This document shows, in pieces, positions 45,806 to 55,772 of a DNA stretch of 64,000 bases; position 1 is the stretch's first letter; the number at the start of each line of letters is the position of its first letter. Made by a program: the position numbers and the translations under genes. Source of the DNA: Rhyacophila brunnea (lineage: Eukaryota > Arthropoda > Insecta > Trichoptera > Rhyacophilidae); the NCBI GenBank assembly GCA_022495005.1, contig JAGYXB010002071.1, positions 744,001 through 808,000 of the forward strand, given 5' to 3'. The notes under the pieces are model-generated. The model was not told the origin of the DNA. It ran no database searches and saw nothing but the letters and a program-made list of their open reading frames with translations.

Positions 45806-46914
45806 GTATCGGTTAGAATTTAAATATACTTTGGATTTTATAATTATATAGATATCTAGCATCATACATTCAGGATCACTCCTCAAAACATCAGCCAAGA
45901 AGCCAATAAGTATAAAAACTATACGCTAAACACGCAATCGGAGAGACAAGGAATGGTTATTATGGTAAAAAAGGAAAACACGTCGAGGCTTCAGGCACCC
46001 TTTGTACAAACTAAAACGTTTAAATTACCTACTCCAGTCTCAACTTACATAGATAGGCAGAGACAGCCAACTGTTATATATCTTCATCTGGTGATCTGGT
46101 GACAGTAGGGAAAAACAAAAAAAGAATACAAAAAAACGAATATAAATTGTATTTAAACCAATTATTGTGTTGTGACAAAATGTGTTCGATGAATACCTAC
46201 AATATAATATGTATTTAAAACGCCCTTGCAAACATGTAATACACAAAACACGCTCGTGTACGACACAACCAACGAACACCGGCAGGAAATACCGCGAAAA
46301 AGATACGCTCCGCGCACCTACCCTCACCCACCCCCACGCGAAGGGTGCGAGTAAATAAATAGGGTCAACACACCTGTGGGTGACACCCTGTGATCCTAGC
46401 CAAATTCGAAATACTTCATCTCGTTGTACAGATTTTCGCGACGCCTTCGCTACGGCCGACTTTATCCTGCCGACAGTTTCTTCTTTCTTGGGAAATAACA
46501 CTGTTTCGAATGTTCGCAGGATCTAGATAGATTCTAAGAAAGACGGTGCTGAATGAAATATATTTACCTGAATGTGCGATTTTATTTTTGGATTCTCGCA
46601 GACAGTGATGTGGGAAAGGTTATACGAAACGTCTTATATTGTGTCATTTTCAATAAAGGTATATTTAAAAGAAGAGAGAAAAATAATATGCGTGAATTTT
46701 TAGTCATATTTTGACACTGAAAAATAAGACACTCAAGTAAAACCAAAACAACTATGTATATATCAAACTGTCCTGCGCTTAGTATTAACATGTTATGATC
46801 AGAATGCTGGACAATCATTATACACGATGACAGAAATACGGCTAAATACCGGCTAAATAAGAAGATAGTATTTCCAGGAAGAGGTATAATGAGACAGAAA
46901 CACAACCCATGAGG
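45806..46914. other. Unannotated stretch
   Basis: A minus-strand frame of 153 codons at 46040-46501 starts MLFPKKEETVGRIKSAVAKA but then becomes hydrophobic and compositionally unlike a protein. No family is recognised, and it is probably fortuitous. A second minus-strand frame of 107 codons at 46582-46905 is likewise unsupported. Confidence 0.35.
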
Positions 46915-47090
46915 TCAAGGGAAGATCCGAGCATGCAAAACTTAGAAGGGTGGACTGGGTCACAGGACAATAATTAAGAATGCTCGGCCAAAGAAACTGA
47001 AGAGTGTCGGCACAGGATCGTTCAAGAAGGAGGAAAAGTTTAAAGCAGGCAGACTCGTCAAGGATTGTAGTGCCATAAATGAATGATTCT
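46915..47090 (+). pseudogene. LINE C-terminal remnant
   Basis: Plus-strand translation reads RRVDWVTGQ, a stop, then RVSAQDRSRRRKSLKQADSS, which matches the usual non-LTR retrotransposon end (W..D......W...AQDRSRWR.LLKQAE). In-frame stops show decay. Only the last 55 or so codons remain. Confidence 0.75.
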
Positions 47091-47389
47091 GATACTAAAG
47101 ACCCTTTAATGGATATTTTCAGACTAATTTATGAAGGGGAATTAATACATTTAATCTATTAATCAATATACGAGCTGCTTGCAAATTGCTAATGATTAAC
47201 GGATGTTTTATTTATTTCTGTACCATACGTTATACTGATTTTCAAACACTTTTAACACGTGAGACAGGATTGCATTAAGATGACTAAGTCATTGACATTA
47301 TATAAATGTTTCTGTATGTGGTTAGTTTAAAAAATAGTATAAATAAATCGATTTGCATTATTTGTAGCACTAATTTCATATCGTGTTGA
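47091..47389. other. AT-rich stretch, nothing recognised
   Basis: No gene or element supported between the two LINE remnants. Confidence 0.45.
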
Positions 47390-47662
47390 AGACGCTGGCG
47401 AATGAACCATCGTTTCTGCAATCGAAACATAGCTATGGAAGACAATCAGGTGTTACGTCACATCCGTACTGGTCTACGGAGTTTAACCCTGTACGTGAAA
47501 CAAATGGGTAATAAAGAGCCTGGATGCTTTCGAGGTGTGACTGTACTGGTGTACCATGAAGATATCTTGAGCTAATGACATTACCAATGAGAAGGTTTTA
47601 AGACGAGCCAATAACTTACAGCTACTACTATCATGCGGAGAAAGTTGCATATTTCGGCCATA
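47390..47662 (+). pseudogene. LINE reverse transcriptase C-terminus, 5' part of split copy
   Basis: Decayed non-LTR ORF2 on the plus strand. From about 47468 it reads VLVYGV, then SLDAFEV, MKIS and ANDITNEKVLRRAN, followed after a frameshift by EKVAYFGH. These are the standard blocks after the reverse transcriptase core (VLLYG.E.W, LDAFE.W..RR.LKI.W, VTNEEVLRR). Several stops are present. The copy is interrupted at 47663 by a DNA element. Confidence 0.85.
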
Positions 47663-48199
47663 TGAGGCGTCTAATTCCAAAAAGCGATAAGTCCACATTT
47701 GGTCAAAATCGAGAAATATTACACATATGTATTGATCTATAAATTCTAAAACGCGACATAACTCTACGAAAAAAAATATTTTAAGTCTCGATTTATTACA
47801 AAAAGCGCCAAGTCCGTGTTTCATATTATTTAAAGCTTGGTTGATTTCGCGCGTGTTTAAGTCAACCAATAAGGGAACGGTCAATATTGAAAAAAGCGTC
47901 TCCCATGCTGTAGCATCTGGTAAACTCATGACAGTGCCACGGAAATATGTGCCGTATGCGGAGTAATTTAAAAAGTGAGCTACAATTAACGCTACGTCCA
48001 ATTTTATTTTGCCTATATTTATTACATTTAAGAGTTTATCGGCTGAAACAAATTGCCATTTGGTTCTAATTTCGACATAGAATACAACGGAAAAAATAAT
48101 CTCACATTAAAACAAATAATTGAAGCTTGAAACATAAAAACGTTGTTTCCCGGAAATATTGAATTGTGGACTTGTTGCTTTTTGTAATTACACGCCTCA
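47663..48199. mobile_element. TA-flanked DNA element inserted in a LINE
   Basis: A 537-bp insertion with terminal inverted repeats of 35 bp, 31 identical. They start TGAGGCGTCTAATTCC on the left and TGAGGCGTGTAATTAC on the right and continue through AAAAAGC into AAGTCCACA. It is flanked by TA on both sides (47661-47662 and 48200-48201). The AAAAAGCG..AAGTCC motif is repeated inside at 47799-47816. A 172-codon minus-strand frame (47483-48001) crosses the left boundary, so it is not a transposase gene as it stands. Confidence 0.8.
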
Positions 48200-48201
48200 T
48201 A

Positions 48202-48400
48202 TATTCTGGAATGAGAAGTACCTATGATTTATTCAAACTCATAATGCAGAAGAAGGCAGATGGCACGCAACCTCTGCCAAGGCGTTGGGGATGGGATGGT
48301 TGATATGACTGGCCCAGAATAGGGAGGTTTATCTACTGCAAGATGGTCACCAAACTTCGATAGAAGAAGCACCAGATTTTAAGATGAAGTACAGAGTTGC
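48202..48400 (+). pseudogene. LINE reverse transcriptase C-terminus, 3' part of split copy
   Basis: Continues the LINE interrupted at 47662: LRNEKYLLFKLIMQKKADGT, then PRRWGW..G and YDWPRIG, matching the block that normally follows GHIMR in these proteins (GEKYELLKLIMQGK). Stops and frameshifts are present. The reading resumes cleanly once the 537-bp insert is left out. Confidence 0.85.
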
Positions 48401-49323
48401 TGTATGTGTATACTATATACTAGGAACATCTAAAGACAGAACACAAAGCATGCAATTTACGTAATGATTATTTATATATTAAATTTATTCATTGTGTACA
48501 TATTTAAAATCATTAAAAAGGATAACCATATTATTGTTTAATGCAAAGCTAAAGAATGATTTCCAAAAAAAAAACCTGTTAAATGTGCATTCATTAGATA
48601 TCTTCGTTTTATTACTAGGTACATAATCAACGAAATGTAGTTTATTAAATTCTCTTGAATGCGTAGTAGATTTGTTGAGATCATAGTTTTAATATGTGTT
48701 TATATGCATGCAATAAAAAATTATATTTTTTAAAAAATGTGTTTAACTTGAAATCCTTTGTATAAGTTTTATATTGCTATATAATTATGTCAATATGCAC
48801 GACAAAGAATAAAATACAATATAAGCACAATGCACGAACAAAGGCATTCTTACATATTTTGTGAATCAACTAGTTATTACAGATAACAAATTGCCCATCC
48901 CAATATTGTATTGGAAATATTTTTCATTAATAATACAATAAAGGACGTCTCGAATGTCTTCCGGCGTCACAATACGAGGGTCGGTCGTGGCAAACAAAAA
49001 GCATGATTAAATGAATGAGTTCGCTCACGACCACCGAATAAACATAAAAAAACGAAATAAAAGATATGTCACTATTTAGTATCATTACATTACATATTTT
49101 AGGCATTATTTCAATCAATCACATTATAAAGGGGCTAAACGTGTCGACAATGGAAAGACTTTTACTAACAGTAACTATTGCTCATTCGATAAATATGTAC
49201 GATTATGAAAACAAGATGAATAAAGATTATGCTGTGAATCAATAACTAGGCCATCTCAAATATCCATAGGTGTAGGTACATGAGGGCTGTTTGTTCGCAT
49301 ATTACATTTTTGGCAGGTCTCCT
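48401..49323. other. AT-rich stretch, nothing recognised
   Basis: No gene or element supported. Confidence 0.5.
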
Positions 49324-49932
49324 TGTAAAGATAAAGGGACGAGACACGAGACCGCCTTAGGGTTGTTGAGATGAAAGTAGGATTGGAGGTTGCTCAGATG
49401 AATGGAGGAGCGAGAGTTTATTGCTAGATTAACGGTATACAGTTGATACAAGATTAAATGATACAGGAGTTATGTTGGTGGTCCGAGGCTCGGTGGAAGA
49501 GATGGCGTAGTCCCAGGCACGGTGAGAAAATGATTCAGGGTGATATGTAACGAGAGAGTGCGATGGTTCGAGGTTCGATAGAAATGATGCTGTGCGGAGT
49601 GATACTGCGACTGATATTTGACTGACACTACGATTACGGAACTGACTGAACTAACCCATCAACTATGACTCGCTATTTATATACATGAATATTCAGTAAA
49701 TTGAGAGTCACTATTGATGTAGTTCGCAATTGGGAAATCTGCTGGGCGCTGCACTGTTGCAACTTCGAGGCGTTTCGATGACCAAGCCCGAGGTAGTCGA
49801 ACCTCATCTGAGTATGTCATGTCTGTAGAATATGCTGACTATAGAAGCGACGATTGTGCGATTGTTAAGTGACTTGCTGATTCTAACTTGTCGAAATAAC
49901 GCTGACAAGGCCCGAGGTCGTTTCCTGCTACA
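49324..49932 (-). mobile_element. LTR of an LTR retrotransposon (609 bp)
   Basis: On the minus strand it begins TGTAGCAGGAAACGACC and ends TTTATCTTTACA, the TG...CA form of an LTR. A TATA box (TATATAAATAG) lies at about 49672-49684 and a poly(A) signal (AATAAA) at 49417-49422, correctly ordered and about 255 bp apart. No primer-binding site, polypurine tract or internal coding region flanks it, so it is probably a solo LTR. The flanks do not show a clean target duplication, which weakens the exact boundaries. Confidence 0.75.
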
Positions 49933-49957
49933 CATTATTATCATATGAACATAATAA

Positions 49958-50369
49958 CGCCTGTACACGTGCATGGATTTACAAGCACCAATATTGTGTA
50001 AAGTAAACTATAGCGATATTAACTGTTTACACGTAATAGTGCTGACTATCTTGACAATCTCATTCTTCAAGGCGTAAGCGAGTCGCGTTGTCATTGTACG
50101 GTGCTATTTATTTTGATGTTGTGTAAATTGGTAAACGTCAAAAATGGTTTAGGCTGTGTAGTTGGTATTTTTCCGGCTACTGCGCAGGCTCAGATATCGC
50201 ATAAGTTCCAACTGTCGCGTGAAAATTTAGAAGCTGTGGAACTGTTGTTTTTGATTCACGTATGCAATTTTGCAAATTGCACGATAATACGTGTTTACAC
50301 GTGTATTTTCTTGTTATGGTCGCGATAATACGTACTGTCAACAGTAAATCCATGCACGTGTAAACGGGG
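49958..50369. mobile_element. TIR element with GTACACGTGCATGGATTTAC ends
   Basis: A 412-bp non-coding element. Left end CGCCTGTACACGTGCATGG and right end (inverted) CCCCGTTTACACGTGCATGG, both continuing into ATTTAC: about 25 bp with few mismatches. The ends resemble CCCCGTTTACACG-type MITEs. The target duplication is not clear. Confidence 0.75.
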
Positions 50370-50452
50370 TATAATATAATATGCATACTTAATTTTCTTT
50401 TTCGTTTATGGAATTAATAATATGGAATAATTATTGGTAGAAATACATTCTG

Positions 50453-50581
50453 AAAACACAATATACATATATTGTAATATATAATTCACTTAGTTTAATA
50501 ATAATAATAATAAGGACCAGGTTCGTTCTGGTTATTATTAAACTGAGTGAAATTAGCACTATATACCTATTGTGTTTTATT
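50453..50581. repeat. Imperfect hairpin with a (TAA)n arm
   Basis: The core 50485-50551 pairs TTCACTTAGTTTAATAATAA with its near inverse TTATTATTAAACTGAGTGAA around ACCAG-GTTCGTT-CTGGT. Weaker pairing extends outward to AAAACACAATA on both sides. The left arm is lengthened by extra TAA units. It could be a small MITE; a hairpin RNA is possible but unproven. Confidence 0.7.
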
Positions 50582-52702
50582 GTAATTAGTATTACCAATG
50601 AAGTTATTATAGATTACCCGAGAAGCTTTTGTAAAAGTATTTTTATTCGAAGGAGGTGTTTTTTTCGTGATACTCTTCTGATAGTTGTGCGGTTGATTTT
50701 GGCATACATACCTAATCAACATAATAAATCATTATCTCGCATAGTAAAAATTTATTGAAGTTTTCGACAGTATTCGACTATTATGGGCGACTTTTCTGTA
50801 ACACGCATAAAAAGTTTCAACCCAATAAAAGACAATATTTAATTATATTATATTCTAGCGCTAAAAAAAGAGAAAAAACCTAAAGCTTTTTGAATGACGA
50901 TCCTTAAATCTTCATCGACATCCGCATCGGCAGTAACATGAAAAGCTATAAACGGTCGACGGTGAAATTTTCAATATGAAAAGCATAAAAATGAGATCGG
51001 TTGTAATGGGCGCCAGTCACGCCGAGCGAAGGCGTCTCATTTCAATACTTCATTAGCGGGCTGAAACGCTTACTGCAGCAGTGGAGGACACTGGGGCGAA
51101 GTACCATACAGGAGAGATTTATTCTTTTCAAAGTGAACCAATCAACAAGCAACCAAAAATTCAAGAATACACAATTAATCAAACACTAAAAGTTTACAAA
51201 AGCACTTAATTAGGTTACGCTCATCTCTTGATTAACGCGATTTGGAACTTACACGAATTTTTTTTTTTTTTTAAATATAAAACTAACAAACGATAAGAGG
51301 CGTGATTTCAAAATGTTAAGGTACGAGTATAATCAATGTTTCAGAGAAACGAGTATTATTGACTTCACAGAATTTTTGCCTATATTGTTAGGAAATAATG
51401 AAAACTATTCATTCCATAGACATCCATGAATATAATAATCACAGTAACCATTTAAAGTTAAATTGTTCATAATTTGAATATTAAAAATGAAAGGTGACAA
51501 AATATTTAAAAGGATATTCCAAAGCACTTTCAAATAAACTACAGTTTTTTATTGTTTTTGAAATAACATTTAATTGAGTTTGTATTTACTTGGTAGATAC
51601 TTCAAAAACTTGCACTCATATTCTGAAGTGCGACATTTTTATTTTAATGACAGGATGGTTACTGAGCACGAAACTGGTGAGGACCAAAAGTCCATTGCGT
51701 ATAATTTACTTAGTGATACAATTAAGTCTCAGATACAATAAATATCTAAATGTAAATATTAATTGAACAGGCGTTTAGTGGTAGAACTCGATTTTAATGG
51801 TTTTAAAACAAAGTTTATTTTATTATTAACTCTACGATAGTAAGTTACGTTGACGGCTGTTTTAATTCTCACACCATTATCAATTATCGATAGTCAAAGT
51901 CAAAAGTCCGGGCTCGAATCTCGTGTCTGCCAACATTCACTTTTTTCTAATATTTTCTGTGGGTATATATCATTTTATTGCAAATTGTCAAAATTAAAAG
52001 AATAATATATAAGATCAATAATTATATATTTTGCTACCATAGACAGTCTGGTATAAAATCAATTAAAATGTTGCGTGCTAAGTTTGTCGGCGTGTCGTTT
52101 GATTCAAAATAACACCTGTTAATTACGTATGCATTTCATAAGCAGACGATCCGCATCCCAATGCTTTTTAAATGTTACAATAAATTCTAGATGACATAGA
52201 CGGATATTTTTTATGAACTTTAATTTATATAATTCTCTACCGTCAATAGGCCAAGGTTTTGATGTGTAAACTATATGAATTCGTCTATGGATGTCATTGT
52301 AATAACGCCTATCAACGCTCAATACGTAATATGAGTGTTGCCAACCGCACTATAATTATAGTACAATACTTATAACCTTGAATCCGCGAAAAATGGAAAA
52401 TACTATAATTTTAGGCAAATATGCCAAAAATACTGTAAGTTTCATGGATTCGAGACGAAAATTTTTTATGTACAACAATCAACATAGAAAAGGGTAATAT
52501 GATTCACCTTAAATACTACAACTGAAAATTACATTCCACACCGTAAAAAAGGCGTCCATACTTATAACTACATACTAAAATGTGTCAATAATGACATGTT
52601 TCCAATATCAATAATAAAAATTGTAAAATGATTTGTACCAAAAACATTGTATCAGCATATTTAAAAATCACTATTAAAAATATTGTAAAACATAATATAT
52701 AA
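50582..52702. other. AT-rich stretch, nothing recognised
   Basis: No supported gene. GGGCTCGAATCTCG near 51910 resembles a tRNA box B, but no tRNA-like fold was found. A T homopolymer lies at about 51259-51272. Confidence 0.45.
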
Positions 52703-53165
52703 GTTTTGTACTATTCCATTTGAGTCGTTTTTTGCGACCCGGGTTTCGTCTTTCGGCATCTTCAAGCACTATGTGCACTCACCAAAAGGAAAATACACAC
52801 TGACAACGAATACAGTTAACTCTAACTTATATAACAAAATAATACAATAATGTTTATATTTTTATATTTATTGTGTATGTTGCATAAGGTTACAGTAGTT
52901 ACAGCACTATCCCTATTATAATTAACATTAAATCTTTTTGATCACACAATAATTTCTCGATACTTTAATCACTTGATATGCTTTTACCGTAACTGTAAGC
53001 ATCTGTCAAACTACGAGTATTATGGAGTATCATTTGTTTTTTTTTCACGACCCGATTAAAATAAACGATACCTCGTATTCTCCCTGTCTCACCCTCGTAC
53101 ACCTTTTTCATAATATGTTTTCCCTCATGCGTTACAGATAATTCAAGACAAATATAATATATAAG
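52703..53165 (-). repeat. Hammerhead-motif repeat, copy 2, with adjoining dispersed repeat
   Basis: 52703-52860 matches copies at 18385 and 63666. It continues into 52865-53165, which matches 61165-61715 (TTGTGTATGTTGC, CCCTATTATAATTA, CTGTCAAA, GAGTATCATTTGTTTT, GTTACAGATAATTCAAGA). The hammerhead-like centre at 52721-52781 keeps the GAAAC and GGGTC blocks and both helix I stems, but the first core base is changed (TTGAAGA instead of CTGAAGA). Confidence 0.85.
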
Positions 53166-54030
53166 GTGACAGAAACTATCATTCCTTATATATGTTGGAT
53201 CGTGGATTATACTTAATTAACTGAAATAAAATACCAACTAATATCAAATGAATCATTCGACTATACACTCCCAATTGTTCAATCTACCCAAGTGACAGAA
53301 CTAGCCACACGAACTTCTAAAAGCCTAAACTTCGTCTGCGAAAGAGATAAACTTTATTTAGAGTTACCAGCGTGTTAATTACATCCCCGGTCTCCCCGAG
53401 AGCTCGGCACAATGCGATCACGAGGAGCTGTCGTCGGTGACAGTTTTAAAAGTGGGCTATCCGGGCACAATGGCGCCGCAAAACGGCGGGAATGTGAATG
53501 CGCCGTTCATTGTTTTGCGGGGGACAAATGGAACAGCTGTTGGCCGCTCGAAGACGCAGTATGTGCCCGAGTAGGCACTGTCTCTTCCTTGGCGGAAAAT
53601 GAATTTTCAAATTATTATTTTATGGAATTTTCGAACGGCCTGTCTCTGACGCAATCTGTTAGCGGATGTTTTATTTTTCAAAAATGTTACCAACATGATG
53701 TGAAAATCTTAGGAAAATAATATAAAATTTTACGCTGTTTCAAAGGAGGAAAATATAAACAAATATTTAATGCTGCATATTTGGTTTTGCACATAAAACA
53801 AGAAATTTTAAATAATCGAGAAAAAAACAATTCTGGTAAAACTCAAAGAAAATATATCGCAAATATATAAAATCATTCGAAAGCAATTCAAAAATAAAAT
53901 AAAATAAAAATACATTACACACAGGTTACATACCGCCAACCCAAACGGGGAAGTACATTCACTGTCATAAAAAGGTACACATGAACTACCCACGCAGTCT
54001 TATTTCGCCATAAGATTACTCGTGACGCTA
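53166..54030. other. Unannotated stretch with a GC-richer patch (53390-53560)
   Basis: A 102-codon plus-strand frame at 53412-53720 overlaps the patch. It has no recognised domain or splice-site support. Confidence 0.35.
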
Positions 54031-54038
54031 GCCGTGGT

Positions 54039-54658
54039 TAGAGTTGGGTATTTCCCGAGAAAATCTCAATCTCGAGATTCGGGATTTCCCGAAATGATGA
54101 AATTTTGAATTCTCGAGATTCGGGATTGCCAAAAAATAATTCTCGAGATATCAGGAAATTTAAAAAAAAAACCTGTAAAAATCCTAAAATCTGTGTAAAA
54201 ACAGGCAAATTCCAAAAAAATATGATTTTTTTTTATTTGATTATAAGAAAAACAAAATAGAAGTAGGAAAACAAAAATGATTCAAAACATTACTTCTTAA
54301 AATGGAATTTCAAAAAAAAACTGTCAATGGCTGCGTCTGACAATCGCGTACGCTTTTGAGACACAAAATTCCCTAATGTTGCAAAAATTGCGCTCATTTT
54401 GAGTCGACGTTGACTTAATTGTGTTAAATGCCCCGATCAGTCTTTGAACGTTTTGTGTTTTTGTCCACTTTTTTCATATGGAAAATCGTTTTTATTCAAT
54501 TATTATTTGATAACAAAGAAATCCCGAATCCCGAGAAAAGATTCTCGAGATCCGGGATTTCCCGAAATGTTCAAAATTTCAATTCTCGAGATTCGGGATG
54601 GAAAATCTCGAAAATTTCTCGAGAATTCCCGTCGGGAAATTCCTGAAACCCAAATCTA
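54039..54658 (+). mobile_element. hAT relic, CTCGAGATTCGGGAT family, copy 2
   Basis: A 620-bp element with ends TAGAGTTGGG and CCCAAATCTA, flanked by GCCGTGGT (54031-54038) and GCCATGGT (54659-54666), an 8-bp duplication with one mismatch. Subterminal regions repeat ATTCTCGAGATTCGGGAT many times. The centre translates as KFPNVAKIALILSRR and, after a frameshift, SVFERFVF, which resembles the hAT dimerisation domain (kyP.LAklA...L, then SAPSERVFS). This supports a hAT origin. Copy 1 lies at 16800-17350 in opposite orientation. Confidence 0.85.
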
Positions 54659-54666
54659 GCCATGGT

Positions 54667-55249
54667 GATGGACCGATCTGGATGCTGGGGCATAATAGGG
54701 TGAAGTAAATACGTAAATAAATGCTTACGGTACCAATAATACATATAAAAATACATACAAATGATACATAACTTGATATCCAAAATTTTGAATACTTATA
54801 AAATTTGAAGAGATCCTGAGGTTGGCTAGTAATCAAAGTAAATATGTACATATTATTGGTACCTACTTTGAAACCACAAAAACCTGTCGCCAATATTAGC
54901 GAAACATGTAAAGCGCTTCAGTTGCATGACTTTGATAATTGATTGAATCAGTTAATTTCACCATAATTAGGTAGGGAATGTGTGGCTAAATTAGCAATGC
55001 ACATTGGCTGGAATCCGATGGATGCAGATTCGTGTCCTGTCCGGCGATATAATGGTGAGGTATTTTACCATCTTACAGCTAATCAAATTTGTACAGATAC
55101 ATAAAAAAAAACTAAATCTTAATATCTTTACATACTAAATTTAAGCTACCCCTTGATATAAGACCACCAGTGCATCTATTCTATACACAAAGCGGCTATA
55201 GGCGGTTATCGACGGTAGTTTATCATATTTATGTATTGCGGTATTATAA
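54667..55249. other. AT-rich stretch, nothing recognised
   Basis: No gene or element supported. A weak tRNA-like segment near 55000-55050 has a poor box B. Confidence 0.4.
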
Positions 55250-55612
55250 TTGTTACCTTCCAGGACGCCGTAATCCAGTCGGCTGGAGAACAGGCAAGCC
55301 AGGTTGAGATTCTCTTCTGACATCCGCAGCACGTGGCCGAGCCATATTCAACGTCACCTCTTCACTCCCAGCGTAATGAGAGGCTGCTTGGTGCGTTCCC
55401 TTATCTACTCGTTGCTCCTAAAGTCATACCACCCCACACCCAGTATCCGTCGCAAACATCTGTTTCGAAGCGCAGTATACGGTTGTTCTGAGCCTTCGTA
55501 AGGTGCCATGATTCGCTACCGTAAAGCAGCACCGTCAGAATGCAAGCATCGAATAGGTGGCATTTGGTTTTGACCGAGTTCAATCGTGAGTCCCAGACAC
55601 TCCGCATCGAAT
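55250..55612 (-). pseudogene. LINE reverse transcriptase C-terminus, minus strand
   Basis: Minus-strand translation gives SVKTKCHLFDACILTVLLYG, then SESWHLTKAQNNRILRFET. After a frameshift it gives RTKQPLITLGVKR, and then GHVLRMSEENL and SRLDYGVLEG. This block order is typical of RTE/craniofacial-type LINE ORF2 ends. Stops and a frameshift show it is dead. The 3' end of ORF2 breaks off near 55250. Confidence 0.9.
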
Positions 55613-55639
55613 GCTAAATACTATCTATAGACTGTATAC

Positions 55640-55772
55640 GGCGGAGCTACGGGATGCTGGTTTGACCTGGAACGAAGCAAGAAGACTGGCGAGGGACAGA
55701 TATTCTTGAAGGCGCCGCGTGGTGTCCATATGCTCCGACTAAGGGGCGGATATGGCCGAAGAAGAAAAATAA
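55640..55772 (+). pseudogene. LINE ORF2 3' end, plus strand
   Basis: Plus-strand frame reads LYTAELRDAGLTWNEARRLA then RDRYS, a stop (TGA in place of an expected TGG), RRRVVSICSD, a stop and a short tail. This matches the final block of the same broad class of LINE (LRD.GLTW.EA...A.DR..WR..V..LC). It faces the minus-strand LINE at 55250-55612, so two fragments of opposite polarity abut here. Confidence 0.8.

Noticed and set aside
46040..46501. A 153-codon minus-strand open frame starting MLFPKKEETVGRIKS
   Set aside because: Only the first 45 or so residues look protein-like. The rest is compositionally random, no family is recognised, and no splice-site pair could be argued.
47483..48001. 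A 172-codon minus-strand open frame, the second longest in the window
   Set aside because: It crosses the boundary between the LINE remnant and the TA-flanked DNA element. Part of it is antisense to a clear plus-strand LINE frame. No domain is recognisable.
49933..49957. A primer-binding site or polypurine tract next to the LTR
   Set aside because: Neither flank has a TGG-starting tRNA-complementary sequence or a purine tract, so a full LTR retrotransposon was not called.
51890..51960. Possible SINE head with GGGCTCGAATCTCG
   Set aside because: The word deviates from box B, and no cloverleaf can be drawn from the flanks.
54428..54893. Overlapping open frames on both strands in and beyond the CTCGAGATTCGGGAT element
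   Set aside because: They mostly translate the subterminal repeats. Only the short SVFERFVF piece is meaningful, and it is described with the element.
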